Shown here in pieces: positions 18,199 to 28,473 of a DNA stretch of 64,000 bases. Each line of letters opens with the position of its first letter. Position 1 is the first letter of the stretch. Origin of the DNA: Vibrio pomeroyi. GTDB lineage: Bacteria; Pseudomonadota; Gammaproteobacteria; Enterobacterales; Vibrionaceae. The stretch covers positions 2,852,001-2,916,000 of the forward strand of contig NZ_AP025506.1 in assembly GCF_024347595.1 (NCBI RefSeq), in the 5' to 3' direction. The notes beneath the pieces are model-generated. The model ran no database searches, was not told where the DNA came from, and saw only the letters and a program-made list of their open reading frames with translations. The translations under genes were made by a program, and so were the position numbers.

Positions 18199-20082
18199 AT
18201 GACTCTTGATATATCAAAGTACCCAACTCTTGCTTTGGCTGATAAGCCAGAGGATTTGCGTCTTCTTCCGAAAGAGACGCTAACACAGCTTTGTGATGAA
18301 TTACGCACCTATCTTCTTAACTCAGTGAGCCAGTCAAGTGGTCACTTAGCGTCAGGCTTAGGTACGGTAGAGCTAACAGTAGCTCTGCACTACGTGTACA
18401 ACACGCCTTTTGACCAGTTGGTTTGGGATGTTGGCCACCAAGCATACCCGCACAAGATTCTTACTGGTCGTCGCGACCGCTTGTCGACTATCCGTCAGAA
18501 AGATGGACTGCACCCATTCCCATGGCGTGAAGAAAGCGAATATGACACTCTTTCTGTTGGTCACTCTTCAACATCGATCAGTGCTGCTCTCGGCATGGCA
18601 ATCAGTGCTAAGAAAGAAGGCAAGAATCGTAAAGTCGTGAGTGTGATTGGTGACGGCGCGATTACCGCAGGTATGGCATTCGAAGCCATGAACCACGCGG
18701 GCGATATTCACAATGACATGCTGGTTATCCTTAACGATAACGAGATGTCGATCTCTGAAAACGTAGGTGCTCTGAACAACCACCTAGCTCAAGTTCTTTC
18801 TGGCAGTCTTTACACGTCTATTCGTGAGGGCGGCAAGAAAGTGCTATCTGGCGTTCCGCCGATTAAAGAGCTGGTTCGTCGTACAGAAGAACACCTAAAA
18901 GGCATGGTTGTCCCTGGCACCATGTTTGAAGAGTTAGGCTTTAACTACATTGGTCCGGTGGACGGTCACGATGTGAATGAGCTGATTAAAACGCTGAAGA
19001 ACATGAGAGACCTTAAAGGCCCTCAGTTCCTGCATATCATGACTAAGAAAGGTAAAGGCTACGAGCCAGCAGAGAAAGATCCAATTGGCTACCACGGTGT
19101 GCCTAGATTCGATCCTGCACACTCAAGTCTGCCTAAGAGCACCAGCTCTAAACCAACTTTCTCTAAGATTTTTGGCGACTTCCTATGTGATATGGCCGCG
19201 CAAGATCCTAAGCTAATGGCGATCACACCAGCAATGCGTGAAGGTTCTGGCATGGTGCGTTTCTCGAAAGAATACCCAGAGCAATACTTCGATGTTGCGA
19301 TTGCTGAGCAGCACGCGGTGACGCTAGCAACCGGTATGGCGATTGCCGGTGATAAGCCGATTGTGGCTATCTACTCGACGTTCTTACAACGTGGCTACGA
19401 TCAACTGATCCACGATGTGGCTATCATGGATCTACCGGTAATGTTCGCAATTGACCGTGCAGGTCTTGTTGGCGCCGATGGTCAAACACACCAAGGTGCG
19501 TTCGATCTAAGCTTCATGCGCTGTATTCCAAACATGGTGATCATGGCACCAAGTGATGAAAACGAATGTCGCCAGATGCTTTACACTGGCCACCAACACA
19601 CAGGTCCAAGTGCAGTTCGTTACCCTCGTGGTAATGGAATGGGTACTGAGATCCAAAGTGAGTTTACTGCGCTTGAGATTGGTAAAGGTCGTATCGTTCG
19701 TGAAAGTGCGAAAGCAAAAGATGGCTCGAAAGTCGCTATCCTAAGCTTTGGTACCTTCCTTGAGAGCGCACTTCACACCGCTGACGCTATTGATGCGACG
19801 GTTGCAGATATGCGTTTTGTGAAGCCGCTAGACGAAGCTCTGATCAAACAACTTGCTGCTGACCACGATGTACTGGTGACTATCGAAGAGAACGCTATCG
19901 CAGGTGGTGCGGGCGCAGGTGTAATTGAATTCTTGATGCAAGAGAAGCTGCTAATGCCAGTATTGAACCTTGGCCTTCCAGACAAGTTTATTGCTCAAGG
20001 TACTCAAGGCGAACTGCATGAAGAGCTTGGCTTAGATGCGAAAGGTATTGAGAAGTCTATCTCAGACTATCTTGCTAAATAG
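18199..20082 (+). CDS. dxs: 1-deoxy-D-xylulose-5-phosphate synthase
   Basis: 627 residues. It is a thiamine-diphosphate enzyme joining pyruvate and glyceraldehyde 3-phosphate, the first step of the MEP isoprenoid pathway, and it also feeds thiamine and pyridoxal synthesis. The ThDP motif [20 protein letters not shown] is near residue 152, and LNDNEMSIS follows. The catalytic region [15 protein letters not shown] is near residue 370. It is the last gene of xseB-ispA-dxs and ends in a strong terminator. Confidence 0.97.
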   Translation: MTLDISKYPTLALADKPEDLRLLPKETLTQLCDELRTYLLNSVSQSSGHLASGLGTVELTVALHYVYNTPFDQLVWDVGHQAYPHKILTGRRDRLSTIRQKDGLHPFPWREESEYDTLSVGHSSTSISAALGMAISAKKEGKNRKVVSVIGDGAITAGMAFEAMNHAGDIHNDMLVILNDNEMSISENVGALNNHLAQVLSGSLYTSIREGGKKVLSGVPPIKELVRRTEEHLKGMVVPGTMFEELGFNYIGPVDGHDVNELIKTLKNMRDLKGPQFLHIMTKKGKGYEPAEKDPIGYHGVPRFDPAHSSLPKSTSSKPTFSKIFGDFLCDMAAQDPKLMAITPAMREGSGMVRFSKEYPEQYFDVAIAEQHAVTLATGMAIAGDKPIVAIYSTFLQRGYDQLIHDVAIMDLPVMFAIDRAGLVGADGQTHQGAFDLSFMRCIPNMVIMAPSDENECRQMLYTGHQHTGPSAVRYPRGNGMGTEIQSEFTALEIGKGRIVRESAKAKDGSKVAILSFGTFLESALHTADAIDATVADMRFVKPLDEALIKQLAADHDVLVTIEENAIAGGAGAGVIEFLMQEKLLMPVLNLGLPDKFIAQGTQGELHEELGLDAKGIEKSISDYLAK

Positions 20083-20114
20083 CTTTCACAAGCAAACAGC
20101 ATAAGCTACGAAAC

Positions 20115-20146
20115 AAAAAAGGTTGGCCCTAGGGTCAACCTTTTTA
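20115..20146 (+). terminator. Terminator of xseB-ispA-dxs
   Basis: aaaaaaggttg(g)ccct / aggg(t)caacctttttt forms a long stem with G-U or mismatch at one position, flanked by A and T tracts. It may work for both converging strands. Confidence 0.87.
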
Positions 20147-20173
20147 GTATCTGCTAACTGATAAACTATTCGT

Positions 20174-20213
20174 TGTTTAGCTGTTTAGCTGTTTAGCTGT
20201 TTAGCTGTTTAGC
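20174..20213. repeat. Octamer tandem repeat, five perfect copies of tgtttagc
   Basis: Five consecutive identical 8-bp units with no gap, followed by a partial unit. They lie between the dxs terminator and the 3' end of the convergent monooxygenase-like gene. Unit number could vary by slipped-strand mispairing. No gene or promoter crosses it, so a phase-variation role is not evident. Confidence 0.95.
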
Positions 20214-20240
20214 TTAGTAGTTAATAGCTATTAAGCCTAC

Positions 20241-20600
20241 TTAGCAACAAGGCTTAAGCACAGGTGCGTCATAGTTCTCAGGTTCATCAGAATAGATAGC
20301 TACATTGAAGTTCTCAACTAAGCCAGTCTCTTCAACACATTGCTCTTGGAAGAACTGTTGAATCTCACGACGTTGGCAATGCGCTTCAAACGCTTCGTTA
20401 TCCGCCCAGATTTCGTTGAAAGCAATTGGGAAACTCTGGCCTTCAGCAAACGGGCTCTGAATGTGACGAGTCACTGTGTATTGAATACAACCATTTTCAC
20501 GCAGAGTGTTTGGCTCTAGTGATTTTAAAACCTCGAACAGCTCGTTCAGTTTGCCTTCTTTTGGCTGAAATTGAGCGATGCAGTAAACCTTCTTAGACAT
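20241..20600 (-). CDS. Antibiotic-biosynthesis-monooxygenase (ABM) fold protein
   Basis: 119 residues with the small ferredoxin-like ABM dimer fold seen in quinol monooxygenases (YgiN type). Visible are VYCIAQFQPKEGKLNELFEVLKSL, then ENGCIQYTVTRHIQSP and FNEIWADNEAFEAHCQRREIQQFF. The protein ends in a Cys-Cys pair, unusual but possibly metal- or redox-related. Substrate unknown. It appears to be a single-gene unit between dxs and pgpA. Confidence 0.8.
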   Translation of the reverse strand: MSKKVYCIAQFQPKEGKLNELFEVLKSLEPNTLRENGCIQYTVTRHIQSPFAEGQSFPIAFNEIWADNEAFEAHCQRREIQQFFQEQCVEETGLVENFNVAIYSDEPENYDAPVLKPCC

Positions 20601-20675
20601 TGTAATTCCTTGTTTTTTTTATTTTAGACTTAAGCCGTTATATCTCAATCTTTTATAGCAAATACAGTCCAGCTC

Positions 20676-21182
20676 TTAAACTAGCCAGCCTGCAAAATGC
20701 GCCACAGCATACAGCGAAATCGCCGCCATAATACCCGCTACGATATCATCAATCATGATACCTAAGCCGCCATGAACTCGAGCGTCTAACCAACCAATTG
20801 GCCAAGGCTTAACCATGTCGAAGAAACGGAATAACACAAAGCCAGTTAATAGCCATTTCCAATCATCAGCAGGGATGTTCAACATTGGCACTAGGGCCAT
20901 AGTGATCCAAAAGCCTGCGAACTCGTCCCATACGATAGAACCATGATCGTGTACGCCCATGTCATCAGATGTGACTTGGCAGATCTTGATACCAATAATG
21001 CAGCTGACCACAACGATAGCAACATAAGCCGGGAAAGGTAATTGAACCAACAATAAGTACAATGGGATAGACGCAAGCGTGCCCATGGTTCCGGGAATAA
21101 TAGGCGATAAGCCACTGCCAAAACCCGTTGCTAATAAGTGCCAAGGGTTTTTAAGAGAGATTGCAGATAGTGGGTTTGTCAT
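20676..21182 (-). CDS. pgpA: Phosphatidylglycerophosphatase A
   Basis: 168 residues. An inner-membrane phosphatase that dephosphorylates phosphatidylglycerol phosphate. The family features are GSGLSPIIPGTMGTLASIPLY, then DEFAGFWITMALVPM and FRFFDMVKPWPIGWLD, with DDIVAGIMAAI at the end. The ATG at 21182 overlaps the thiL stop by one base (TGATG); a TTG one codon earlier is less likely. The thiL-pgpA pairing is conserved in E. coli. Confidence 0.95.
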   Translation of the reverse strand: MTNPLSAISLKNPWHLLATGFGSGLSPIIPGTMGTLASIPLYLLLVQLPFPAYVAIVVVSCIIGIKICQVTSDDMGVHDHGSIVWDEFAGFWITMALVPMLNIPADDWKWLLTGFVLFRFFDMVKPWPIGWLDARVHGGLGIMIDDIVAGIMAAISLYAVAHFAGWLV

Positions 21183-22156
21183 CAATTAACCTTAAAGTGA
21201 TCGTAACCAGTTAAGCTCCAACTTAATGGTTCACCATTATTGTGTAATTCAAAATATTCTACAGGTCTTATCTGGCCAATGCAGGTGACTTTTGTTCCAG
21301 TGTGTGACAAAGCACTTTCCAGCGAACCTTTATTTTCTTCCGGCACCGTAAAGCAAAGCTCGTACTCTTCGCCACTGGTGAGTGCGTACTGCTGCGCTGC
21401 GGTAATATCAGGTGCAAACTGGCATAACTCTTGAGAGATAGGCAACGTGCTCACATCAATGCTTGCGCCGACTTCTGAACGCTTCAGGATATGCTTTAGA
21501 TCAGCAATCACACCGTCAGAGATATCAATCGCAGACGAAGCAAGGTTCACAAGCGCCTGCCCTGCTAGCACTCGTGGAGAGCTGATGTAGTGCCTCTCTT
21601 CAAGCTCAAGAGCATAAGGCTTCGCTTTGTTCTGTTCAGGGTTCAATAACACCTCCAGCCCTGCCTTGCTGTCGCCCAGGTTACCGGTTACGTAAATCCA
21701 ATCACCAACCTTCGCACCATCTCTGCGTAGCGCTCGGCCCTCTGGAACAAAACCTTGCACAGTAAGCGTCAAGCTCAGCGGCCCTTTGGTTGTGTCACCC
21801 CCAATCAGTTGGATACCAAAGTAGTCAGCCAGTTTGAAAAATGAATCACAAAATGGGGCAAGCCACGCTTCATCAACTTCCGGCATGGTTAACGCAAATG
21901 AAACCCATGCTGGTGTCGCGCCCATAGCGGCAAGGTCACTGATGTTAGACGCCAAAGCCTTATGCGCAACCCAGGCCGGGTTTGCTTCTGCTAAAAAATG
22001 AGTGCCCGCGACTAAGGTGTCCGTGCTAATCGCTATCTCAACATTGCTTGGCGCTTTGACCAAAGCGCAATCATCGCCCGCTGCCAGATGCACGTCTTTA
22101 CGTTGTGGTTGTCGATTTACAAAATATTTTTCAATCAGATTAAATTCGCCAGACAT
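21182..22156 (-). CDS. thiL: Thiamine-monophosphate kinase
   Basis: 324 residues from the ATG at 22156, which has agga seven bases upstream; the GTG one codon earlier is too close to it. It phosphorylates TMP to TPP, the final step of cofactor synthesis. It has an AIR-synthase-like fold with VHLAAGDDCALV (Mg/ATP site), ISTDTLVAGTHF, SNISDLAAMGATP and AIDISDGVIADLKHIL. It starts after the nusB terminator, so thiL-pgpA may have its own promoter in the 115-bp gap or depend on read-through. Confidence 0.96.
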   Translation of the reverse strand: MSGEFNLIEKYFVNRQPQRKDVHLAAGDDCALVKAPSNVEIAISTDTLVAGTHFLAEANPAWVAHKALASNISDLAAMGATPAWVSFALTMPEVDEAWLAPFCDSFFKLADYFGIQLIGGDTTKGPLSLTLTVQGFVPEGRALRRDGAKVGDWIYVTGNLGDSKAGLEVLLNPEQNKAKPYALELEERHYISSPRVLAGQALVNLASSAIDISDGVIADLKHILKRSEVGASIDVSTLPISQELCQFAPDITAAQQYALTSGEEYELCFTVPEENKGSLESALSHTGTKVTCIGQIRPVEYFELHNNGEPLSWSLTGYDHFKVN

Positions 22157-22225
22157 CACATGTCCTATCTTTAGTCTTCATACAGATCACTGCAATTATT
22201 GGTATTACAGAAATTTAGTTACAAA

Positions 22226-22252
22226 AAAGGCCAGCATGATAGCTGACCTTTA
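22226..22252 (-). terminator. Terminator after nusB
   Basis: On the minus strand aaaggtcagc / gctggccttt pairs fully with one G-U and is followed by further T residues. It lies 20 bp past the nusB stop and separates the rib-nusB operon from thiL-pgpA. Confidence 0.82.
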
Positions 22253-22271
22253 GATTCAATATACGAACGTC

Positions 22272-22739
22272 TTATTTCTTACGAACGTGCGGTGCAGCTT
22301 TATCAAGCACACCGTTAACAAACTTATGGCTGTCTTCTGCTGCGAATACTTTCGCAAGCTCGATAGCTTCGTTGATAACCACTTTGTATGGTACATCTTC
22401 GCGACGAGTCATCTCGTACATAGCTAAACGTAGAAGCGCTAGTTCCATCAGATCCAGATCTTGCATAGGGCGAGATACGAATGGACGAAGCTTGCTATCA
22501 AGTTCCATGTGGCTAAGAGCAACACCAGTTAGCAGGTCGCGGAAGTATGCAACGTCTGTTTCTGGCATAGCAAGTGCAGGTTCTGCAGCATGATGCTCTT
22601 CTTCATCATACTTACCACCAGATAAGAACTGTTCTTCAACGGTAGCAATATTTTCTTTAGTAATTTGCCAAGAATAAATTGCTTGTAGAGCAAATTGACG
22701 TGCGTTACGACGTGCGGCTGGTTTCACACTGGCCCCCAT
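22272..22739 (-). CDS. nusB: Transcription antitermination factor NusB
   Basis: 155 residues of all-helical NusB fold: [16 protein letters not shown] at the N-terminus and the C-terminal signature [25 protein letters not shown]. It binds boxA RNA with NusE (S10) in rRNA antitermination. The start overlaps the ribH stop by one base (TAATG), giving translational coupling, the classic ribH-nusB arrangement. A poorly conserved insertion ([15 protein letters not shown], about residues 41-55) is acidic and histidine-rich. Confidence 0.97.
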   Translation of the reverse strand: MGASVKPAARRNARQFALQAIYSWQITKENIATVEEQFLSGGKYDEEEHHAAEPALAMPETDVAYFRDLLTGVALSHMELDSKLRPFVSRPMQDLDLMELALLRLAMYEMTRREDVPYKVVINEAIELAKVFAAEDSHKFVNGVLDKAAPHVRKK

Positions 22740-23209
22740 TAGGAATCGATTTCAGAAAGAACGTTGATCATCTCAAGTGCGCTAAGTGCAGCTTCTGCAC
22801 CCTTATTACCAGCCTTGGTTCCTGCGCGTTCAATAGCTTGATCGATCGTATCAACAGTTAGCACACCGAATGCTACTGGAAGAGAGTATTCCAGAGAAAC
22901 TTGTGCCAAACCTTTATTACATTCACTACAAACATAGTCAAAATGAGGCGTACCGCCACGAATTACTGTACCAAGAGATACAATCGCATCGAACTTACCC
23001 GTTTTTGCAACGCGCTGCGCTACAAGTGGAAGTTCAACTGCACCAGGGCAACGAACAACAGTGATGTTGTCTTCGCTTACTTGTCCGTGACGCTTTAAAG
23101 TATCGATTGCACCAGAAAGTAAACTTTCGTTAATAAAACTGTTGAAACGAGCAATAACGATAGCAATTTTTGCATTTGGCGCTGGGAAGCCACCCTCGAT
23201 CACTTTCAT
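22739..23209 (-). CDS. ribH: 6,7-dimethyl-8-ribityllumazine synthase
   Basis: 156 residues, the E. coli length, from the ATG at 23209; the frame extends upstream but without family similarity. It condenses the pyrimidine intermediate with 3,4-dihydroxybutanone phosphate to lumazine, in an icosahedral capsid. Motifs: [47 protein letters not shown], and the C-terminal [22 protein letters not shown]. It lies between ribBA and nusB. Confidence 0.97.
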   Translation of the reverse strand: MKVIEGGFPAPNAKIAIVIARFNSFINESLLSGAIDTLKRHGQVSEDNITVVRCPGAVELPLVAQRVAKTGKFDAIVSLGTVIRGGTPHFDYVCSECNKGLAQVSLEYSLPVAFGVLTVDTIDQAIERAGTKAGNKGAEAALSALEMINVLSEIDS

Positions 23210-23408
23210 AAGCCTTCCTTTAACTATTTTCATCAAGTGAGAATCGCCGGATTCTAGCACAAAACTGTGAGCAATATCTAATGCTAATTTAGCAGAACAG
23301 ACACCGGAGATGTAAAGATGATAACGCAGCGCTGCTCCCAACCGTATAGGAACAACAAGTCGCCAAGCATCTGCATTTAACGCACGAAAAATTGAGCTTT
23401 ACGACTGT

Positions 23409-23440
23409 GCTCTTTTGGTCTAATTCGTCACCAAAAGAGC
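23409..23440. repeat. Perfect 11-bp hairpin between ribBA and ribH
   Basis: gctcttttggt / accaaaagagc with a 10-nt loop, in the 279-bp space between ribBA and ribH. There is no T tract on either side, so it is not a standard terminator. It may be an mRNA processing or stability element, or an attenuator. Confidence 0.75.
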
Positions 23441-23488
23441 AATCAGAGTCATCATTGATTGTGTTGCTACAAATTAATCTGTGAGTGG

Positions 23489-24598
23489 TTACTCACAAAC
23501 GTATTCAACCACGTTCAGACCGAAACCACCTAGGGCGTGGTAACGCTTCGTGCTTGAAGACAATAGACGCATATCATGAACGCCAAGGTCTTGTAGAATC
23601 TGAGAGCCTACGCCAACACGACGCGAAGTGCCCTGCTTCTTAGCCATGGTTGGTTGTTCGTTCTTATCTTGAGCTTCGAACGTCTTCACTTTGTGGATCA
23701 GAGAGTCAGACGACTCTTCATTGCCAAGAATTACCAACACGCCGCCTTCGTCGCCAATGCGCTTCATCGCTTTATCTAGCGACCAGCTACGCTCAGTGCC
23801 ACGATCAGAATGAAGAAGATCGGTAAACGTATCATGCAGGTGAACACGCACTAAAGGATCACCATTAGATAGGTCGCCCTTTTGCATTGCGTAGTGGATC
23901 TGGTTATCAATCGTATCGCGGTAAGTCACCAACTCAAAATCACCAAATTCAGTCGGTAGGTGACATTGTGCAACACGCTCGATCGTTGTTTCTGTGTTGT
24001 TGCGGTATTCAATCAAGTCAGCGATGGTACCTAGCTTGATATCATGCTTTTCAGCGAACACTTCAAGATCAGGGCGACGCGCCATAGTACCGTCGTCATT
24101 TAGGATCTCAACGATAACCGATGCTGGCTCACAGCCTGCTAGACGAGCTAAATCACAACCTGCTTCTGTATGACCAGCGCGAGTTAGAACACCACCGTCT
24201 TGTGCTGTTAGCGGGAAGATATGACCTGGTTGTACAAGGTCAGCCGCTTTTGCATCTTTCGCCACTGCAGCTTGAACTGTAACCGCGCGATCTGATGCTG
24301 AAATACCGGTCGTTACACCCTCTGCCGCTTCAATCGAAACCGTAAAGTTCGTGGTGTACTGAGCGTTGTTGTCTTGAACCATAGGCGCAAGACCCATGCG
24401 GCTTGAGCGCTCTTTGGTCAGCGTTAGACAGATTAAACCACGGCCGTACATTGCCATGAAGTTAATCGCTTCTGGCGTAACATGTTCTGCTGCCATGATC
24501 AGATCGCCTTCATTTTCGCGATCTTCATCATCCATCAGGATAACCATTTTTCCTAGGCGAATGTCTTCAATAATTTCTTGAGGAGTACTAATTGGCAT
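23489..24598 (-). CDS. ribBA: 3,4-dihydroxy-2-butanone-4-phosphate synthase with inactive GTP-cyclohydrolase-II-like domain (RibBX type)
   Basis: 369 residues. Residues 1 to about 205 are Rib[12 protein letters not shown] carries the catalytic acidic residues, and [14 protein letters not shown] is typical. It converts ribulose 5-phosphate to dihydroxybutanone phosphate. The second half aligns with RibA ([14 protein letters not shown] and [16 protein letters not shown]), but the zinc cysteines and RQEGR-type catalytic residues of GTP cyclohydrolase II are replaced ([15 protein letters not shown] and [11 protein letters not shown]). That domain should not turn over GTP. Fusions of this kind are known as RibBX, so a real ribA is expected elsewhere. 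It lies in the ribD-ribE-ribBA-ribH cluster. Confidence 0.93.
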   Translation of the reverse strand: MPISTPQEIIEDIRLGKMVILMDDEDRENEGDLIMAAEHVTPEAINFMAMYGRGLICLTLTKERSSRMGLAPMVQDNNAQYTTNFTVSIEAAEGVTTGISASDRAVTVQAAVAKDAKAADLVQPGHIFPLTAQDGGVLTRAGHTEAGCDLARLAGCEPASVIVEILNDDGTMARRPDLEVFAEKHDIKLGTIADLIEYRNNTETTIERVAQCHLPTEFGDFELVTYRDTIDNQIHYAMQKGDLSNGDPLVRVHLHDTFTDLLHSDRGTERSWSLDKAMKRIGDEGGVLVILGNEESSDSLIHKVKTFEAQDKNEQPTMAKKQGTSRRVGVGSQILQDLGVHDMRLLSSSTKRYHALGGFGLNVVEYVCE

Positions 24599-24706
24599 TG
24601 TTCTATATCCTTTGAAATGGTTCTGCTTCCTAGAACCGACACTATTTAAACCTGATGATATTGCTTCGCTTTACAAAGTGATGCTTAACGCACTTTGTCT
24701 CAACGA

Positions 24707-25363
24707 TTAGGCAAAACCATTCTGCTGTAAGAATTCCATCGTCAATCGAGATTCAGGCTCAGACTCTTGCTGTTGGCCTTGAAGTAGACGTTCCATGTAG
24801 CGTGCTAACACATCGACTTCTAGATTCACTTTACGACCGACATTGAATTGATCGATGGTAGTTTCTGACGAGGTATGAGGAACGATCGTCAGCTTAAATG
24901 CATTCTTACGTAAATCGTTCACGGTAAGACTAATACCATCCACCGTCACCGAACCTTTTTGAGCTACGTACTTTGAGATTTCAGCCGGCATTTCTACCCA
25001 GAACTCAATCGCACGGCCAACTTGGTTACGCTCAACAATCTCGCCCACGCCATCCACGTGACCCGATACGATGTGACCACCGAAACGAGTCGTCGGTAGC
25101 ATCGCTTTCTCTAGGTTGACCTTGTCGCCTGCTTGGTAATCGACAAAACCCGTTTTTTTCAGGGTTTCAAGCGAAAGGTCTGCACTGTAGCTGTGGTCGT
25201 TATACTCAACAACCGTCAAACAAACACCATTGGTAGCGATACTATCGCCTAACTTAACGTCAGCCATATCAAGCTTACCCACGTTAACCGTTACGGTGAT
25301 GTCTTCTCCGCGGGGAGTGATTGCACTCAATGTACCTACGGCTTCTACAATTCCTGTAAACAT
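24707..25363 (-). CDS. ribE: Riboflavin synthase, alpha subunit
   Basis: 218 residues, beginning MFTGIVEAVG as nearly all riboflavin synthases do. Two tandem lumazine-binding barrels follow: NGVCLTVVEY with GGHIVSGHVDGVGEI, and VTVDGISLTVNDL with TIDQFNVGRKVNLEVDVLARYMERLL. It dismutates two lumazines to riboflavin and the pyrimidine intermediate. A 69-bp gap separates it from ribD and a 108-bp gap from ribBA, where I see no FMN riboswitch. Confidence 0.97.
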   Translation of the reverse strand: MFTGIVEAVGTLSAITPRGEDITVTVNVGKLDMADVKLGDSIATNGVCLTVVEYNDHSYSADLSLETLKKTGFVDYQAGDKVNLEKAMLPTTRFGGHIVSGHVDGVGEIVERNQVGRAIEFWVEMPAEISKYVAQKGSVTVDGISLTVNDLRKNAFKLTIVPHTSSETTIDQFNVGRKVNLEVDVLARYMERLLQGQQQESEPESRLTMEFLQQNGFA

Positions 25364-25432
25364 TTTAAAACTCTTTTTGTTGTCAACGACATGTATGTAG
25401 TGAGCGGATTTATTCCCACTATAATTTCGTTA

Positions 25433-26542
25433 CTATCGGTTTCGAAATACGGGTTTCGCTTCGATGCGAATATCCACACCAACCTGTCGAACATCTTTAA
25501 TTTCTAGATCAATAACATCAGACATTGAGGTGAGCCCTAATGCGCCCATCAAACCTCGTCCGTCACTGCCCATAAGTTTAGGTGCTAAATAGAGGATTAG
25601 CTCATCCACCAGCTGCGCTTCAATCAAGCTTTTTGCCAACGTGGCACCCGCTTCGACCCAAATATGGTCAATATGATTAGCAGGTAACTGACGCATCAAA
25701 TCGTGTAAGTCCAGCTGACCTGCATCCGTTGTTCCGACTGTAATATCGGCAGAGGCTTCAGCGACTCTCAATACCGATGTTGGCGTCTGGTATAACTTGA
25801 GCTCAGGGCGCAGTTGATTTTGGCGGTCAAGAATCACGCGAATCGGCTGACGTAGCTCCTCTTCAGCGTAATGAGCTTGAGCGCTGCTTGGTAATTCAGC
25901 CCAACGAACATTCAGCGATGCGTTGTCTTCAATCACCGTTTGGCTAGTTGATAGCACCGCACCGGATTTTGCTCGATAATTCTGAACATCACGACGTGCT
26001 TCTGCCGATGTTATCCATTGGCTTTGACCATTTGCTAAGGCCGTTTGTCCATCAAGGCTGGCTGCCATCTTAAGCTGAACAAAAGGCATACCCGTTTGCA
26101 TGCGCTTGATAAATGCAGGGTTCAAATCGAGAGCATCTTGCTCAAGCAAACCGATTTCAACCTCAATACCCGCGTCGCGTAGCATGTTGATACCACGCCC
26201 TGCGACTTTAGGGTTTGGGTCCTGCATGGCGCAAATCACTTTCGAAACTTGAGCCTTAATCAAACCTTCCGCACAAGGCGGCGTTCGACCGTAATGAGAA
26301 CAAGGTTCTAGCGTAACGTAAGCCGTCGCGCCTTTTGCCTTATCACCGGCCATTCGCATGGCATGCACTTCGGCATGAGGTTCGCCCGCTTTGGCATGAA
26401 AACCTTCACCAACGATCTGACCATCGGTTTGTACGATGACACAGCCGACATTTGGGTTTGGCGAAGTGGTGTAAATGCCGCGTTTCGCTAATTGAATAGC
26501 ACGCGACATCATTCGAAAATCTAGGGGAGTAAAATTAGACAT
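25433..26542 (-). CDS. ribD: Bifunctional pyrimidine deaminase/reductase RibD
   Basis: 369 residues. The N-terminal cytidine-deaminase-like domain has the zinc site HAEVHAMRMAG with VTLEPCSHYGRTPPCAEGLI. The C-terminal reductase domain (from about residue 150) has PFVQLKMAASLDGQTA and a late EAGATLAKSLIEAQLVDELILYLAP. It performs the second and third steps of riboflavin synthesis. It starts 10 bp after the nrdR stop, so nrdR and ribD are co-transcribed. Confidence 0.97.
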   Translation of the reverse strand: MSNFTPLDFRMMSRAIQLAKRGIYTTSPNPNVGCVIVQTDGQIVGEGFHAKAGEPHAEVHAMRMAGDKAKGATAYVTLEPCSHYGRTPPCAEGLIKAQVSKVICAMQDPNPKVAGRGINMLRDAGIEVEIGLLEQDALDLNPAFIKRMQTGMPFVQLKMAASLDGQTALANGQSQWITSAEARRDVQNYRAKSGAVLSTSQTVIEDNASLNVRWAELPSSAQAHYAEEELRQPIRVILDRQNQLRPELKLYQTPTSVLRVAEASADITVGTTDAGQLDLHDLMRQLPANHIDHIWVEAGATLAKSLIEAQLVDELILYLAPKLMGSDGRGLMGALGLTSMSDVIDLEIKDVRQVGVDIRIEAKPVFRNR

Positions 26543-26552
26543 GATTGAGGGA

Positions 26553-27002
26553 TTAGTCCTCTAATTTAGCGATTTCTTCGCCAAACTCTCGGATGTCTTC
26601 AAAGCTGCGGTAAACAGAGGCAAAACGGATGTACGCCACTTTATCCAATTCTTTCAATTGGCCCATCACAAGATTACCGATCATCTCGCTTGGTACTTCA
26701 CGCTCACCAGTTGCACGGAGTTGTGACTTAATCGTACTGATCGCAAGTTCAATTGCATCAGCACTCACTGGGCGTTTTTCTAAGGCGCGCTGAACACCAC
26801 CGACCATTTTGTCTTCGTTAAATGGTTCGCGGTTTCCATTCGACTTAATTACTTTAGGCATCACAAGTTCTGCCGATTCGAACGTAGTAAAACGCTCGCT
26901 ACATGCAAGGCATTGACGGCGACGACGAACCTGATGGCCATCGGCTACCAGTCTTGAATCGATTACTTTAGTGTCGTTCTCTGAACAAAAAGGACAATGC
27001 AT
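26553..27002 (-). CDS. nrdR: Transcriptional repressor NrdR of ribonucleotide reductase genes
   Basis: 149 residues (E. coli 149). N-terminal zinc ribbon MHCPFC...[16 protein letters not shown], then an ATP-cone domain from about residue 48 ([29 protein letters not shown]). It senses ATP/dATP and represses nrd operons at NrdR boxes. It is first in the nrdR-rib-nusB operon, as in other gammaproteobacteria. No NrdR box is evident in the short upstream gap. Confidence 0.97.
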   Translation of the reverse strand: MHCPFCSENDTKVIDSRLVADGHQVRRRRQCLACSERFTTFESAELVMPKVIKSNGNREPFNEDKMVGGVQRALEKRPVSADAIELAISTIKSQLRATGEREVPSEMIGNLVMGQLKELDKVAYIRFASVYRSFEDIREFGEEIAKLED

Positions 27003-27057
27003 ATCACCTCCAAATAATTGAATATCAGTGTAACGGAATTGCCAAACGTTAGGAAAG

Positions 27058-27082
27058 AAAAAGGGCCAATTAAGGCCCTTTT
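27058..27082 (-). terminator. Terminator of proBA
   Basis: The stem aaaagggcctt / aattggcccttttt on the minus strand with T-rich end, 75 bp past the proA stop and just before nrdR. Confidence 0.85.
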
Positions 27083-27156
27083 GTGTGGTGATTCATTGAT
27101 TATTGCTACGCGATAGCAATTTCTAAATGAGCTGAGGAGGAAAATTAACGAGAACG

Positions 27157-28407
27157 TTAACCTCGAACTAAATAGTTCGCTTTGCCCACCCATTTATAGC
27201 TTGTCAGTTCTTCTAAACCCATTGGGCCGCGAGCATGCAGTTTCTGAGTAGATACCGCCACTTCTGCACCTAAACCAAACTGTGCGCCATCAGTAAAACG
27301 AGTGGATGCATTCACGTAAACCGCTGCAGAACCTACCGAGTTAATAAAGCGCTCGGAGCTTTCTAGACTGTTAGTCATGATGGCGTCTGAGTGACTCGCG
27401 TTGTGTACGCGCATGTGGTCAATCGCCTCTGCAACGTCCGCAACCACTTTAACTCCTAACGTGTAGCTTAGCCATTCAGTGTCAAAGTCGCCTTCAACCG
27501 CATCGCGTTGGTCTTCAAAACCAGTAAGCAGTGATTTTGCACTCGCGTCAGCAACCAAGGTTACTTTGCCTGCTAAACGCTGTGTTAGCTTAGCAAGGAA
27601 AGCTTCAGCAACGGCTTCATGCACTAGCAGCGTATCCAATGAGTTACATGCAGATGGACGTTGAACTTTCGAGTTTTCAACCACATCAACAGACTTCTCT
27701 AGATCAGCGCTCTCATCAACAAAGATGTGGCTGATACCGAAACCACCGATGATAACTGGAATAGTACTGTTCTCTTTACACATCTTGTGCAGACCAGCGC
27801 CACCACGAGGAATGATCATATCCACGTAGTCGTCCAGTTTAAGCAGTTGAGATACCAACTCACGATCCGGTTTCTCGATGTACTGAACAGAAGCCGCAGG
27901 AAGTTCCGCTTTCTCTAGTGCAGACTGGATTACTTTAACTAGCTCCATGTTCGAGAAGAACGTCTCTTTACCACCACGTAGGATGCTTGCGTTACCTGTT
28001 TTCAAACACAGTGCCGCAATATCGATGGTTACGTTAGGACGTGCTTCATAGATAACTCCAACCACACCAAGTGGTACGCGGCGGCGTGACAGTGACATAC
28101 CGTTTTCCAGTACCTTACTGTCAATCTCACTGCCAACTGGGTCATTCAGGCTAATCACGTTACGAACGTCATTAGCAATGCCTGTTAAGCGCTCTTCGTT
28201 AAGAAGTAGACGATCAAGCAGTGCGTCTGTTAAACCCGCTTCGCGACCTAGTTCGATGTCTTTCGCGTTCGCTTCTAAAATCGTTGTTGCGTTTGCTTCT
28301 AGCTCATCAGCGATAATCGCCAATGCTTTATTTTTTTGCGCCGTAGATGCGGTCGCTAGGTGGAAAGCAGCCTCTTTTGCTGCGATACCCATGTTAGTTA
28401 AATCCAC
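27157..28407 (-). CDS. proA: Gamma-glutamyl phosphate reductase ProA
   Basis: 416 residues. Reduces gamma-glutamyl phosphate with NADPH to the semialdehyde, step two of proline synthesis. It has an aldehyde-dehydrogenase-like fold. The catalytic cysteine is in [15 protein letters not shown] (about residue 254), and [20 protein letters not shown] and [33 protein letters not shown] are family signatures. The start is GTG with gggagag upstream. It follows proB by 66 bp. Confidence 0.97.
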   Translation of the reverse strand: MDLTNMGIAAKEAAFHLATASTAQKNKALAIIADELEANATTILEANAKDIELGREAGLTDALLDRLLLNEERLTGIANDVRNVISLNDPVGSEIDSKVLENGMSLSRRRVPLGVVGVIYEARPNVTIDIAALCLKTGNASILRGGKETFFSNMELVKVIQSALEKAELPAASVQYIEKPDRELVSQLLKLDDYVDMIIPRGGAGLHKMCKENSTIPVIIGGFGISHIFVDESADLEKSVDVVENSKVQRPSACNSLDTLLVHEAVAEAFLAKLTQRLAGKVTLVADASAKSLLTGFEDQRDAVEGDFDTEWLSYTLGVKVVADVAEAIDHMRVHNASHSDAIMTNSLESSERFINSVGSAAVYVNASTRFTDGAQFGLGAEVAVSTQKLHARGPMGLEELTSYKWVGKANYLVRG

Positions 28408-28473
28408 GTTTAACTCTCCCTAAATTCTGTCTGTCTTTGGATGCAAAAAGGCGATTCGCCTTATCATCACGAG

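Noticed and set aside
23210..25432. FMN riboswitch expected with riboflavin genes
   Set aside because: Spacers between ribH, ribBA, ribE and ribD show no RFN-like conserved blocks.
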